Assembly: GCA_018902385.1 (NCBI GenBank)
Contig: JABSSW010000014.1
Location: 558,001 to 622,000, forward strand
DNA: 64,000 nt
DNA from: Physcia stellaris
Taxonomy: Eukaryota > Ascomycota > Lecanoromycetes > Caliciales > Physciaceae
Reading direction: 5' to 3'
This document shows positions 1 to 13,255 of this stretch, piece by piece. Under the pieces are notes generated by a model that had not been told where the DNA came from, made no database searches, and saw nothing but the letters and a program-made list of their open reading frames with translations. The position numbers and the translations under genes are program-made. Within the stretch, counting starts at the first letter, position 1. Each line of letters opens with the position of its first letter.

Positions 1-738
1 TTCGTGATACTCACTGTTCCCCCATTTCTTGGACAAGCCCACTTTTCCGCCTTCCATTGCGGCAATGCAGCTTGTGCTTGAGCCAAGCCAATGCCGCCCG
101 CGACAAGGACGGTAGTTGCCCATTCCGACATGAGAACCCAGGGGATTATTGATATCGAAAGCTGAAGCACGATTATTACAATTCCGCTATACCACAACCA
201 ATCCCGAGTTGGGCGGCCCTGCTCTTTATGCTCGTCCCATTTGAAGATCGAGATCCGCAACGCCTCCCATTCCGGAGATGACTTGTTCGGAGAGAATGGT
301 TCGGCACGCTTTTCGTAGTCCCGAAGCAGTCGCCCAATTATCCAGGCTTGATTATTCCTTTGATGGCCAAAGCTTGCGTTCACGACCAGGGCTTGGGAGT
401 CTGCTGCGGGCATGAGTCCTCCGTCTGAAGAGGTCAGTTAGCAGAATACTACTGATCAGGACGTGATTCGTACCGCCAGCAATAGCAACGAGGGAATTGA
501 CCGAATATGCCACCCAACCGAACGAAAACCCAACGGGGACGTAGCCGCTACCAGCAAGCTGTGCAAGAGCACGCTGAATAACCTCAGGCCCCAGAATGAG
601 AAGCAAGGACAAGATATCGCTTGGAGAATGCCACTGCGTTCGAAGTTGAGTTTCCGCTTGAGACATCTGCCGACCAAAAATTCCGATGAGCGGTTCATCG
701 CAAGACTCCGTAAGAAAACAAAGGGGAAAGGGCGCCAT
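1..738 (-). CDS. Multi-pass membrane protein of a fungal family (3' end outside window)
   Basis: Two exons are read on the minus strand: 738–474, then 424 to beyond base 1. The 49-bp intron (473–425) starts GTACGA, has a GCTAACT-like branch point and ends TTCAG. Splicing restores one frame through a Trp-rich region ending at the window edge. At least four hydrophobic segments are visible (near ILSLLLILG, FSFGWVAYSV, WYSGIVIIVLQL and TTVLVAGGIGLA), so this is an integral membrane protein. The layout resembles a widespread uncharacterised fungal membrane family with a conserved SFGWVAYSV segment, a loop ending in a GRLLRD motif and a TRGNG-type motif just past this edge; that comparison is from memory. 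The start may be Met at 738 or the internal Met at 666 (MSQAETQLRTQW), which fits the family's usual start better. Function is unknown. Confidence 0.7.
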
Positions 739-1134
739 TGTGCCGTGCGCAACGCACAGCAGAATGGAGGGCCCAGGGACAGTGGTGCCATGATCTTATA
801 TGGGTCATTGGATGGTTGAATGAGCTAAGAGCAGGAGGATGAACTAAGATCCCAGGCATTTCTTCCGTCGCGTTGGGGCGGTCAAGGCACTCGCCGTTTC
901 CTGAAGGAGGCGGGTGCAGTCAGCTGGCACAGGCATCGTCACAAAGAAGAGCCGAACGAGCCCAGTAATAGGTAAGCCAAGGACTATAGAGGCGAGAGAG
1001 GTTTCAGGCAGGCGAAGTTGAGTGTTAGTCACATGATCGGCTCAAGAAGCTTGGCACTCGGCCCTTTGATAATCCGACCGCAGCACAATTCCTTTCCTAC
1101 TTTAAGAACGGCTGGAAGATTTGCGCAATGCTCT
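739..1134. other. Intergenic, normal base composition
   Basis: No supported gene. A 62-codon open frame on the minus strand (1032–844) has no recognisable domain and is probably chance. At about 1,135–1,150 the composition changes abruptly to very AT-rich DNA. Confidence 0.5.
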
Positions 1135-2478
1135 CTGAAAAACACGAATAGAATTTTTTTAGCGCAATATCTCGCGTAATCAAATATCTTCAACAAATAT
1201 TGAGAATTTTTAACATTCAAAATTTGTCAAAAATTCAAAATTATCGAAAAAAAAAATTTTTTGACAAAATTTTCAACAATTCGTTTTTCGCAATGAAAAT
1301 ATTTGTATCGTTTGATTTTTTATACGTGAAAATTTTTGATCAACGAATTTTTTTTTAACACAATTTTTGAATAAAATATTTTTTGATTTGAAAAAAATAA
1401 ATTAAAAATATATTTTGAATCAAAAAAATTTGTTAAAAAAAATTTTTTGAAAAAATTTTTCATTGAAAAATTTTTTTGTAAAAATTTTTTTGAAATTATT
1501 TTCGAAACATTTTTTATTTCGCGAATTTTCATAAAAAGAAAATGTTATTGAAAAAAACATTAAATAAAAAACATTTTTATGACAAATTATTTGAAACAAA
1601 ATATATTATCATTTCGCAAACATTATTTCGATTTCGTTGTTTTTTTTTCGTTGTATTATTTTTTTTTATCAAGCATTTTTTGAAATAATTCGTTATTAAA
1701 CATTTTTTCATTGTCGCATTGTCGTTTAAATCGTAATTTTCTTTTTAAAACATTGTGATAATAAATAATTTCGAATTTCATGATCGCATTGTGCGACAAT
1801 TTTCATTTGAATAATTAAATACAATAAAATCAAATTGATCAAATTAATGTTCAAACGCACAAAATTCGATTCAAATAAAAAAAAAACGTTTGTCATAACA
1901 AAATATGTTCGAATCGTAACGAAAATAAATTTATGTTTTTTGAAATGAATGATTTAACAAATCATTGATATTCAACGCGACAATTTATCGACGACGAAAA
2001 TATGTAACGAAAAAATATTTTGAATGAAATGATGAACAAATATTATTTGTTTTTCGAATTGTTTTTCGATTAACATGAAATATCGAAATAAAAACAAAAA
2101 AAATTTTGTTCATATTGTAAATGAATTCGCATTTTTGCATTTCATTTTCGCAACAATAATTTTTTTTATTTCGTTTTGAAATTTGTTTCGTTAATTTTAT
2201 CGTAATGAATTGAAATCGATATCAAATTGTCAAATTGTAAAATGACGATAAAATAATTCGAAAAACAAAATATGAAATTTTGTGAATTCGTGATGAAATT
2301 ATTTTGAATAAAAACGCAAAAACACAATCGTATTTCGAAATCAAACGCATATCGAAAAATGAAATTGTAAAAAAAAAAAAGCGAAAAATGTTTTAAAATA
2401 ATTGTTTAATTAACATGCGAAAATATTTCAAAACATGATGACAAAAAAATTTCATTTGTGTTTGATAATTCATTATTT
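1135..2478. other. AT-rich, unclassified
   Basis: Mutated AT-rich DNA left of the first LTR relic. I see no domain, terminal repeat or RNA gene in it. Confidence 0.5.
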
Positions 2479-2671
2479 TGTTGAAAAATACAATTTTCGC
2501 AAAAAAATAATCAAAAAATCAATTGATATAATTTGACGAAAAAAAAACTAATGCGTTTTTGTTGAGATTAACGTTTTGACATTCGCACATTTTTTGTGTT
2601 TTCATTTCATATATGTTATCAAAATAACGAGATTCAGAACAATAAAATGATAATTATTCATGATTTTTTCA
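2479..2671 (+). repeat. 5' LTR of left fossil element
   Basis: It is 193 bp, with TG and CA ends, and closely matches 5,650–5,842 in the same orientation. Its first ~100 bp also match the inverted LTRs at 6,918–7,103 and 9,907–10,092. Confidence 0.75.
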
Positions 2672-5649
2672 ATAAATTATGAAAATTGAATTAACATTTT
2701 CGTTACATTTAATATCAATTATAACATGAACGCACGTAATAATTAATCGACAAACAATATAACAAAATTTGCGATATTAACAACAATATTCAATTTCACG
2801 TGAAATATTCAATTTTGTCAAATCGAAATCGATTCAATTGCATTGACAATATTCAATATTTTGATACAAATCAGTATTATTCAATACGTTTTCAATTACA
2901 TCGATAACATTTATTCACGAATTTTTCGAAACAATCAATTTTCGAATTTTTTACGAATTCGTCATCTATTTATATTCGAATCTATTTCGCGAATTCGTTT
3001 ACATATCATTTAGTCAGAATGATTATTTTTATTTTTGCAATCAAATTCGCGTTCGCATTCATTTTCGTATTTGATTTTTTATTTTTTTCGTTTGCTTTTT
3101 GCGATCACGTATTTGAAAATCATTTCATGACGCAAAATTTGAAAACGCTTTATAACATGCATTTGATTGAAAATGTCAAGATTTTGCGATACAATTGATT
3201 CATTCAAGCGAAAAAAACACAAAAAAATTATCATTTACGAAAATATGAATTGAAAATCAAAAACAAATTCAAGAAAAAAATAAAACAATTGACAAAACAA
3301 AAGAAAAAAGTTCGTTTGATCAAAAAACGAATTGAAAAATATACGTGCAAACATTGCGAACATTCGATCAAATTCGATAATAACATCAAATTTCACGAAC
3401 ATATTCGTATTCGTCATGCAAAAAAATCGAAAACAATTGTTTTATTTTTTTTGCAAATTTCGAAATCAATTGTTTCATTTTTTTTTTTCGTCATTTTATT
3501 CGATTATTTCGTCATCTGTTACGTCATCGAAATTGTTTTTTTTTTGATGTTCGCATCAGAAATTGTACGCGAACGTTCAGAAAGCACTTTTTTTTTTTCG
3601 AAATTTCGTTAGATTTCTCGTCGATTGCAACATCAAAAAAATCGATATCTTGAACAGAAATTGTTTCACGATCAGTCGTTGCATCGAAACTTTTTCGTTT
3701 TTCGATTGCGACATCAAAATCGATTTACATTATTCTGAAAAAATCAACAATCATTTGTTCGTTTGTTTCGTTTATTTCGTTTCGAATTTCGATTTCGAAA
3801 CATCAAGACATTCAGAAATTTTATCTCATCGTGAACGATTTGTATCGCATATTCGTTGAAAAGTCGAATTCATTTGACTTGCAACGACATCGAATGAATT
3901 CGATTTTTTCGAAAAGTTCTGACAAATGCAATCGTGACAACAATTTCAAAAACAAATGTGATTTCATACAAAGTCGCATTACGTTATATTTTAATGCGAT
4001 GATTTTATTTGTTTTCAAATCGATCAAATTCGAAACATTTTCAACAATGCATGTATCGATCAAAGAATCGATTCGCATATCATTTTCGCGAATTTTTCGA
4101 TTTTTTTTTTCGATGCGTTCATTTTTCTCGACATTTTCACGTTCATTTTTTGTTTGCAAACATTGTCAAAAACGTTTCGTCATTTATTGATTTATCGATT
4201 GAATCAAATCAAATGTTTCAAAAGTTGAAAACAATGAAATATTCATGAAAATGCGTTATTGACGTTTCGTTTTTTTTCATTCTGTTTTGAGAAAGTATTG
4301 ATTTTCTCGAAATCATTATTTCGAAAAAGTTAAAACATGTTGTTTGTTTGTTTTGCTCGTTCGTTTTTTCTAGTAATCGTTGATCAATTTGAAAAAACAT
4401 AAAAGTTGTTGTTTTAATGAATTCGATGTTTCGTTTTTTTCGTTTTATCATCGATTTGAAGAAATTTTAAAAATTGTTGTATACTTTGTTTATTTGTTTA
4501 TTGTTTCACGAATTTGTAAAAACTTATTTTTGTGATTTCGTTTTGATTTAACACGACTAATTTACGATATCGTTTTTTTTATTATTTTTGAAACTTAATC
4601 GTTCGATAAATACGAAAAGAAAAAAATGAAAATACAGTTTGTCAATGCAATCTCGAAAAACGTATTAACGTGTTGTACAAACAATTGTTAAAAAAAAACA
4701 AATTAAATAGTATCGTTTCGAAAAAACGTATTATTCAGTCATTACACATTCAGAACTCGATGAAATCAAACAATACAATTTCGAAAAAACGTACTGTACA
4801 GACATAATTAGAAATCACATAATATCGTTTCGAAAAAGCGTATTATGCAATCATTACATTTCGATTTTGCAAACTAGAAATTCGATCAAGAAGAAAACAA
4901 AAATTCGATCAAGAAAAACTGAAAATATTTGATCTTTTCGCATACTAATCGATTTGATTTTCTGACAAGTTTTAATCAGATTAGAAAAATTCGAATTTGC
5001 ACTTTTTGCATCGATGTATGTTCGTAAAAATTTGATCGCATTCGATGCACTACTTTTTTTATCGATTTTTCGATCATTTTTTGTCTGATTCACATTATTG
5101 ACATATTTTATGAGTTTTTTACAGTCAAATCGTATAGATATCGAATCATTAATGTCGCAAGAAATATCTAAAAACTCTGAAATTCACAATGATGTTATTA
5201 AATTATGATGTGATTTGCACTTTCGTTTAACATCGCAAAATTCAAACAATTGATATTTGTTTCATGATGTAACGTTTATTCAATTCTAAATATCGAATTT
5301 CGCATCGATGTTTCATTTCATGAAAATTCAAAACACGATTGCAATTTTTCAAATGTTCGATTGCACGTTTTACAATTCGATTTTACGTCATATTTGAAAT
5401 CATTAAATTATCGAATTTCGATTCGTTCGTTTTTGCAACTTTCACATCGATGCATGACTCAGAACATATCACGTTGAAAAAATTTGTTCGAAAATTTCAA
5501 ACAACGCATCGTTGAAAGAATCGCATCGTTGAAAAAGTCGTATCGTTGAAAAAATTTCAAAATTCATCGTTGAAAAAATTTGCACGAAAATTTCAAACTG
5601 AATTCGTTAAAATATTGAGCAAAAAACACAGACGAATGCTGTGAAAAAA

Positions 5650-5842
5650 TGTTGAAAAATACAATTTTCGCAAAAAAATAATCAAGAAATCAATTGATAT
5701 AATTTGACGAAAAAAAAACTAATGCGTTTTTGTTAAAATTAGCGTCTTGACATTTGCACATTTTTTGTGTTTTCATTTCATGTATGTTATCAAAATAACG
5801 AATTTCAAAACAATAAAATGATAATCATTCATGATTTTTTCA
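5650..5842 (+). repeat. 3' LTR of left fossil element
   Basis: Partner of 2,479–2,671 and the same length. Most differences between the two are C-to-T or G-to-A transitions. Confidence 0.75.
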
Positions 5843-6917
5843 ATGTATTTGATTTTTTGTTTTTGTTTTTCGCAACAACAATCAACATTAATTTGTTCGT
5901 TTTTTTTTCGTGTTTTTGTTTGAATGAATCGACGTTTTTTATTTTGTTTCATTTTCATGTTTGATTTTCAAACACAATTACATTGTTTCAACGAACATAC
6001 ATTTTTGTTGTAATGTTTTTTAACGTTATCTTTGCAAACAAATTTGAAAATTTGAAATATATATCGAAAAATAAATATAAAAAAAATAACGTTTAAAAGA
6101 ATTTAAAATATACATAATCAAATTATATTTGAACATCGATATTAATTGAACAAATATATCGAAAATTTATAATTCAAATAATTCAAATCATGTTGATGAT
6201 TATCGAAATCGTTTGCGATTTAAACAACACAAAAACAATTTTAAAAAATTTCAAACTTAAAAAATTTCAAATTTGAAAAAATTTAAATTTGAAAAGATAT
6301 GATTTTTTTTTGTGCAATTGTTTGTTCGTGTTTGCGTTTCGTTCGTGTTTCAAAATTTGTAATTATTGAAATTAAATTTATCGTTGTTTTTGTGTATTTT
6401 AATTTACGTTTTCAACATCAAACAACAACGTATCGTTTTGAAAACATATTTCGATAAATCGAAATCGTTCATTTATGACAATAAATGCGACAAATTTTCG
6501 AAATTTTCAATAACATTATAATTATTACGCGAAAAAAAATATAATGCAAAGCAAAAAATCATAACGTTTTCGTCAATTTTTTCAACAATTTATCAAGTTA
6601 TCATTCAGCTAAAAATTATTTTTCAAAGTTTTTTTGTGATTAATATATTTCGAACACAATTTCATTCAATTCAACAAAAATATCACGTCAAAAAATTAAT
6701 AACAAAAATAAAAATGTAAAACAATTTATTGTGCGAAAATTTCTCGTTTTTATTTTATGCAAAAAAAAATTTGTTATCAAATTACAATGTCGATTTAACG
6801 AATTGTATTTTGCGAAATATTATAACAAACACAAATATCGTTTTTTCATTTTCATTTGTTATTAAATTTTTCGCAAAAAACTTTTCGAACAAATTAATAA
6901 ACGTCAAAGTTCGAAAA
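5843..6917. other. AT-rich spacer between two opposed LTR relics
   Basis: About 1.07 kb of mutated AT-rich DNA between the 3' ends of the two related short LTR elements. I see no gene or terminal repeat. Confidence 0.5.
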
Positions 6918-7103
6918 TATTAAACAGACATAAACAATGACTGCATGAATTGCGTGTAATTCTTATGTACAAACAGATCGAAAATTCTGATGTGTGCGAT
7001 GTCAAAACATTAAACTTAATAAAAACGCATTAATTTTTTTTTCGTCAAATTATATCAATTGATTTTTGCGCATTTATCATTGCGAAAATTGTATTTTTCA
7101 ACA
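6918..7103 (-). repeat. 3' LTR of right fossil element
   Basis: It is 186 bp with ends TATTAAACAG…TTTTTCAACA; the initial TA is most simply a mutated TG. It matches 9,907–10,092 over its full length. Confidence 0.8.
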
Positions 7104-9906
7104 TTTTCTCACAGCATTCGTTTGTGTCTTTTGTTTGTATTTTTTGCTCAAAACAAATATCATGATGTTTGAAGTTTTCGTGCAAACTTTTTCAACAATG
7201 CAAATTCTTATGTCTAGAACTTTTTCAAAACGATGAGTTTTGAAATTTTCTCAACGATGCGTGTTTTGAAATTTCAAAAAAAACTTTCTCAATTCGATAT
7301 ATCTTGATTTATTGAAACGAATGATTATCATTGTTGCAAATTAACTTTTTCAACGAAGTAATTTCTGAAACTCTCTCAATGACGTATTGTTTGAAATTTT
7401 CGAACAAACTTTTTCGACGTGATGAAATCATGCATCGATGCGAAAAGTGCAAAAACGAACGAATCGAAATTCGATGATTTATTGACTTCAAATATGACGT
7501 AAAATCGAATTGTAAAGCGTGCAATCGAATGACTAAAAACGTGTTGCGTTTTTTCATGAAATGATGCATCGATGCGACAATTGATATTTAGACTTGATTA
7601 GAAAACACATCGTGAAACAAATATCTTTCGTCTGAATATTGTCGTTGAGACGAGAATGAAAACGCAACACATTGACGACTCGTTCTGTGACTTATTGATT
7701 TCACAGATGTTTCAAATTTCTCATTTCACATTGCGTTCTCGTTGATTCAATATCTATGTGATTTGACTGTAAAAAGTTCAGAAAATATGTCAACGAAATG
7801 AAAAAGATGAAAAATGATCAAGAAATCGATAAGAAAAATAATGCATCGAATGCGCGACAGATTTCTGCGAGCATACATCGATGCAAAAAATGCATATTCG
7901 AATTTTTCGATTTTGATTAAGATCTGTCAGAGAATCAAATCGATTAATATGCGAAAAAATTCGATATTTTCAACATTATTCGTTCTTTTTGATCGAATTC
8001 TTGCTTTGCGAAATCAAGATGTAATTTGACTGTATAATACGTTTTTTCGAAATCGTATTATCTGACGTCAAGTTTTTGTAATTCTCAATACGCTTTTTCG
8101 AAACGATATTGATTCGATTTTTAGTGTATTTCTTGATTGCATAGTACGTTTTCTTCGAAACGATACTATTTGACTTCAATTTTTACTCACGAAACTGTAC
8201 ATCGTTGTAACAAATTCACTAAAAATACGTCGTTGTAACAAACTCACTAGAAATACATCATTGAAGCAAATTCATTGCTGCTGTAATTGTACAATACGTT
8301 TTTTCGAAACGATATTGTTACACACGTTTTTTTTTCTTGTCACGTCTGATCGTTTTTTTGCTTTTTTTCTTTTCGTATTTATCGTTCGATAAGTAGATGA
8401 GTTATCGTGTTAAATCAAAACGAAACAACAACAAAGAAAAACAGTCAAATCTTTACAAATCAATAAAACAACAATTTTTAATTCTTTCAAATCAATGATT
8501 TTTTTCAAACGTAAAACGAAATAAACGATGACAAAATGAAAAAAATGAATAAACAACTAAAACAACAACATGTTAAACTTTTTCAAATCATGATGTTTTT
8601 TCTAAATGAGTGATAAAACGAACGAAAAAAATTGAAACAACAAATAAACACGATTTAGAATTTCTGAATTCGAAAACAGATAACTTTTGTAATTTTTTCA
8701 GATCAATATTTTCTCAAGATAGAAATTTTCATGAATATTTTATTGTTTTCGATTTTCGAAACGATCGATGTGAATCAATTGCTAAACAAATAAATGACGA
8801 AATGTTTTTGACAACGTTTGCAAATTGAAATTGAATGAAAAACTTTCGAAAATCGAAAAACGTGAAAAGAAAAATGAATCGAGATCGTGAATTGACGCGA
8901 AAGATTTTCGCGAACATGTGTAAATTTGAAAATTTCGAATTCGATCGATTCGAAAGCAAATAAAATCGTCGCATTGAAACATAACGTAATGCGAATTTGT
9001 GTGAAATTTCAAAATTGAAAACGTAATTGAAATTGCATGTGTCGAAAAAATGCGAAAACAACGATTTGATTTGACGTGATTGCAAATCAAATAAATTCGA
9101 ATTTTCAACGAACATGCGATGTAAATCATTCACGATCAGATGAAATTCTGATTGAAAATATAAAAATAAATGATGAAATGAATCAAACAGTCAACATTTT
9201 TTGCATCAACAAATTTCGACTTTTGACATGTATTTATCGCTTTTATTTTTTGTTATGTTTTTGTTTTTAGTTTTTTCTTGACGTATGATTGAACAAAATA
9301 AAATAACGAAATCGAAAAATGAATAAGATGTCACGTGACGATCGATCAGATGTTTCGATCAATAACGATTGACGAATGTCAATAAAATAATTTTTTTCGA
9401 TACATAATTAACTGACGATTGACGTGTCATTGAAATAATCGTCGTACAAAACTAAATGACGAATAATCGAATAAATGTAATGATTGAATTGACATTTTTT
9501 AGTTTTTTTGTCTTCAACGCAAAGCGTGTAGATTTTTTTTATTGTCGTTTGTTCATTCGTTGAATTGATGATCGAATTCGAATCGTGAATTTTTTTCACA
9601 ATTTTAACGCGATCGAACGATGAATTCTTTTCACAATCGTTTGCTTATTCACAGAATTAATGATCGAATCGATGTAAATTTTTTTTATTGTTTTAACGCG
9701 ATCGAACGATGAGTTTTTTTCACAATCGTTGATTTTTATGATTCGTATCGTGATCGAACGATGCGATAATAAATGCGAATTCGTTGTACGAAAAAGTTCA
9801 AATTTCTAAAAACGCACATTCACGACTTGTCAAATCGAATTGTTTGTCAAACAATTGCAACATTATTGTTACGAACACAACATACGTTGAATTCGAATTC
9901 ATAATT

Positions 9907-10092
9907 TATTAAACAGACATGAACAATGATTGCATAAATTGCGTGTAATTTTTATGTACAAACAAATCGAAAATTCTGATGTGTGCGATGTCAAAACATT
10001 AAATCGAATAAAAACGCATTAGTTTTTTTTTCGTCAAATTATATTAATTGATTTTTGCGCATTTATCATTGCGAAAATTGTATTTTTCAACA
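9907..10092 (-). repeat. 5' LTR of right fossil element
   Basis: Partner of 6,918–7,103, equal in length, and immediately followed by the right copy of the GAAAA target duplication. Confidence 0.8.
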
Positions 10093-10519
10093 GAAAACGA
10101 TAAAAAATGACAAAAAATTCGATATAATCAAGACGCAATCATATCGAAAATTTTAATAAAAAATCAAATATTGATTGTTCATTGAACGTGTTGAATTATA
10201 AAAAAAATCGAAAAAATAACGAAAACAAAACAAATGTCGAACAAAAAGTTTGTTATAATTCAAAAATATTTGAAAAAATTTTGAAAAAAAAATAAAAAAA
10301 TTTGAAAAATTTCATACATTGATTCATGAATATTGACAAATCATGACAAAAGTAAAATTTTCACATTTATATATTATCATAAAAAATAATAAAATCAATG
10401 AATAACGATTAATTAATCATCACGACGATCAATTAAATCAAAAAAAAACAATTCAAAATTAAAAAAAAAAAAAATTGATGAAAACGAAAAACATTATACG
10501 AATTTTGAAAATATAATAA

Positions 10520-11060
10520 GAAAATCACTATTCGAAAAATACATTTTACTATTTGAAAAATAAAATTAGAATTGTTTTCTCGAAATTTATCAAAACATCG
10601 AAAATATTTATTCGTATGCTAATTACACGTTTTCTGTTCATATTGCAAACATAACATGTTTCAAAAATCACGTTTTTTTGATTTTTTGTTCGTTTTTGTT
10701 TCAAATGTCAATTCAAATCTGATCGTCAAATGTTTGATACACGATCAAAAATTTGACGTGAAACATTTGAAACAAATATTTGACGAACAGACAAACGAAT
10801 TTGCGAAAAACGAATTTGACGTTTTATCAAATTGTTTGAAATCAATACATCGCATTTCAATTATTCAATGCGTTTCGAATCGATTTTTTCATTTTTGCAA
10901 CATTGAAATTCGTTCATTCAATTTTACGAAAATCATTTTTCACATAATGATTTTTTTCAATGAAATGTCGAAAAATGAAAGTGAAAATATTGAACAAAAA
11001 ATTTGCAATTCTAATTCTATTTTTCAAATAATAAAATGTATTTTTCGAATAGTGATTTTC
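10520..11060. mobile_element. MITE-like TIR element with 8-bp target duplication
   Basis: Terminal inverted repeats of 55 bp (10,520–10,574 and 11,006–11,060) start GAAAATCACTATTCG and differ at only two positions. The 541-bp element is flanked by an identical 8-bp direct repeat, TATAATAA, at 10,512–10,519 and 11,061–11,068. An 8-bp duplication is typical of hAT-type transposition; the family assignment is inference because the ends may have been mutated. The interior is AT-rich and has no recognisable transposase, so this would be a non-autonomous element. An 8-bp A/T-only match can arise by chance, but together with the TIRs it is convincing. Confidence 0.7.
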
Positions 11061-11068
11061 TATAATAA

Positions 11069-12681
11069 AATCGTGATATATGTCAAATGATCGATAAATT
11101 GTAAAAATAAAATGATAAAATGAATGAAAATGAATGAATAATTGTTTATCGTTGATGAAATTTTCAATTTTCGATTTTTTTTTGAAAATTTTTGTAATTC
11201 GTATTATACGAAACAATTTCAAAATGAAAAAAAATGAATAAACGTGTTTTTGAATGATTTTGAACGATATTTGTGAATAATCGAAAATTAAACGAAAAAT
11301 TAAATAATCGAATTTCATAATCGTATACGAAAATTTTAACGCAAAATTAACGCAAAAATTTTGTACAATTTTCAAAATCGAAATTTCATTTTATTATTTT
11401 TTTGAATGATAATTAATTTTTTCAATACATTATTTTTTTACGAAAATTGAACATTTCAATTACAATGCAAATATTCGAATTCATCGTTGAATTTTTTTTT
11501 ATAATTGAATCGCATTATTTACATTTTTTGATTAGAAATTTCGATTATTTCAACGATTTTTTTTTCAACGTATTTTGCAAAATGAACAATTCGAACAATG
11601 AATCGATTTCATTTTGAATTTTGAAAAACAATTTTTTCACAACACAGAAAATTGATTTTTCAATGTTTCGAAAAAAGCAATGAATAAACATTCGAAAAAT
11701 TTCGACGAAAAATTCATTTTGATATCGAAATTTTGTTAATTGCACAAAGTTTTCGCAATGTAAAGACGTTCGATTGAATAATTTATTAATCAAATACGTT
11801 ATTGAGAATAATAGAAAAATAACAAAAAAAAAATTTACTCACGAATGTTGAAAGCTGAATTGAGTGTATCAATAAATAGATTTGAAGTCGAGAAAATGAA
11901 TTTTGTGTTCGTAAATGATCATTGTTTCATGCAAAGCAATAAAGAAAACATCAATGATTTTCATGTTTCGCATCGTGATAAATAATTTCGCGATTAAATT
12001 GATCGTCGAATCAAATTTCAAATCGATATGTTCGAATTTGATTTGAATTTGATTCAAATTCAAACTTTTCATTTAAAGTTTGAATTTGATATTGATCAAA
12101 TTTCAAACTCAATATTGAAATTTGAATTTGACTTGAAAATGACATCATATATTAATTATAGTAAAAAAAATTCTAATAATAAAAAGTTATTAATAAATGC
12201 ATTATTTTTTTGCATTATTTTTTCTTAAAACGTAATATTTATTTCAAATTTGATTATTTTTAAAAAAAAATCAAATCAAATCAAGTTTTCAAGTTCAAAT
12301 TTCAAGTTCAATTACAAAGTTTGACTTGATGTCAAAACAAATTTCAAACTCAAAATTTCAAACTTGATTCGATTTTTTCGAATCAAATTTTTGATTCGAT
12401 TTAAGTTTTTAATTCGACGCGATCAATTTATTCGCGACGTTGACAATTTTTTTCGTAATTTTTTCGAAAATAAACGAGTTGATATGTGTTGCATTTTCGA
12501 CATATTGTTGTTCAATTTTTTTATATTCAAATTCGATAATCAAACGAATTAAATTTTGAAATAATTTTGAACATCGTTATTGAAAAACTTGAAATGAAAT
12601 CGCAAATTGAAAATCAATATGATTGAATGTTTCGTCAAAAACGTATCGAATTGTAATTTGAACACAAAATTTGATTAACAA
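11069..12681. other. AT-rich, unclassified
   Basis: Mutated AT-rich DNA without a recognisable domain. It contains the short-motif repeat patch noted at 12,020–12,420 and ends at the AACAA target site of the young LTR element. Confidence 0.5.
12020..12420. repeat. Patch of interspersed TTTGAATTTGA / CAAATTTCAAACT motifs
   Basis: Short imperfect motifs such as TTTGAATTTGAT, CAAATTTCAAACTCAA and TTCAAGTTCAAATTTC recur in both orientations. They make the stretch locally palindromic. It may be a decayed MITE or simple repeat; no clean ends are seen. Confidence 0.4.
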
Positions 12682-12863
12682 TGTAAGGTGCCATGCAATG
12701 ATATGGGTAAACAACAGGATTCTAGACTGCAGAACTAACTATGGGGGCCTGGCAGGGCATATGTAGGAGGTTTGGTCATAGCGGGATCCGGGCCCGGATC
12801 CCGGTGTGATAAGATAAGGGTCCAAACACCTACCAGGGGCCAACACATAGTACGCTCGTCACA
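12682..12863 (-). repeat. 3' LTR of young element
   Basis: It is 182 bp, with TG…CA ends and an internal palindromic GGATCCGGGCCCGGATCC. It is nearly identical to 14,359–14,540. Confidence 0.9.
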
Positions 12864-13255
12864 TTACCCCCCGTTCTCTCCCAGCTTCGCCCCGAAGCGA
12901 CTAACCATTCCTCCCACTCCTCTCATCGGCCGGCGGTTCGAGGGGTATGGTTGGCTAGGGCGTCGGTAGCTGAACGGGCCATTGCGAAAGCTGGAATGAC
13001 CGAAGCAGGTGCAACAAACGTGATCTGGGGTCCGAGATCGAAAGGATGGCGGAGACGTAGGCGGAGACGCAGGCGGAGACGTAGGCCGAGGCCATGCGAA
13101 TGAGGACCTTGATGAGGACCTTGACTGCAGCGAGGTGTAGGAGATGCCTGCCTTTTTGTATGGTGAAATGGCCGATTTCTCTGGCAGAGCAGGGCGGCAG
13201 GGCGGTATCGATTCCGCGGGCGTATGCTGCTGAAAACTCTTCGGATTCGGGCTTT

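Larger units (their letters stand above)
2479..5842 (+). mobile_element. Fossil short LTR element, left copy (non-autonomous)
   Basis: Two direct repeats of 193 bp (2,479–2,671 and 5,650–5,842) start TGTTGAAAAATAC and end TTTTTTCA, as LTRs do. The 2.98 kb interior reads on the + strand. It retains a C2H2-like finger remnant near 3,345–3,420 and a conserved stretch near 3,831–4,190 (start NDLYRIFVEKSN). That stretch matches the right copy (8,782–9,133, minus strand) and the intact element at 12,682–14,540. No reverse transcriptase is visible, so it is probably a non-autonomous LTR element mobilised in trans. It is a heavily mutated fossil with many breaks. The target-site duplication is unclear; the end could be extended by about 3 bp to give a TATTT duplication. 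Confidence 0.7.
6918..10092 (-). mobile_element. Fossil short LTR element, right copy (non-autonomous)
   Basis: Two 186-bp direct repeats (6,918–7,103 and 9,907–10,092) bound a 3,175-bp element. It is flanked by an exact 5-bp target duplication, GAAAA, at 6,913–6,917 and 10,093–10,097, which fixes the ends. The interior reads on the minus strand and shares with the left copy the NDL-R-F stretch (about 9,133–8,782) and an antisense-readable segment (7,814–8,029 against 5,093–4,854). It keeps more CpT and ApG than the other relics, so it is less mutated and perhaps younger, but CC and GG are gone. It is structurally whole, with many coding breaks and no visible polymerase. Confidence 0.8.
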
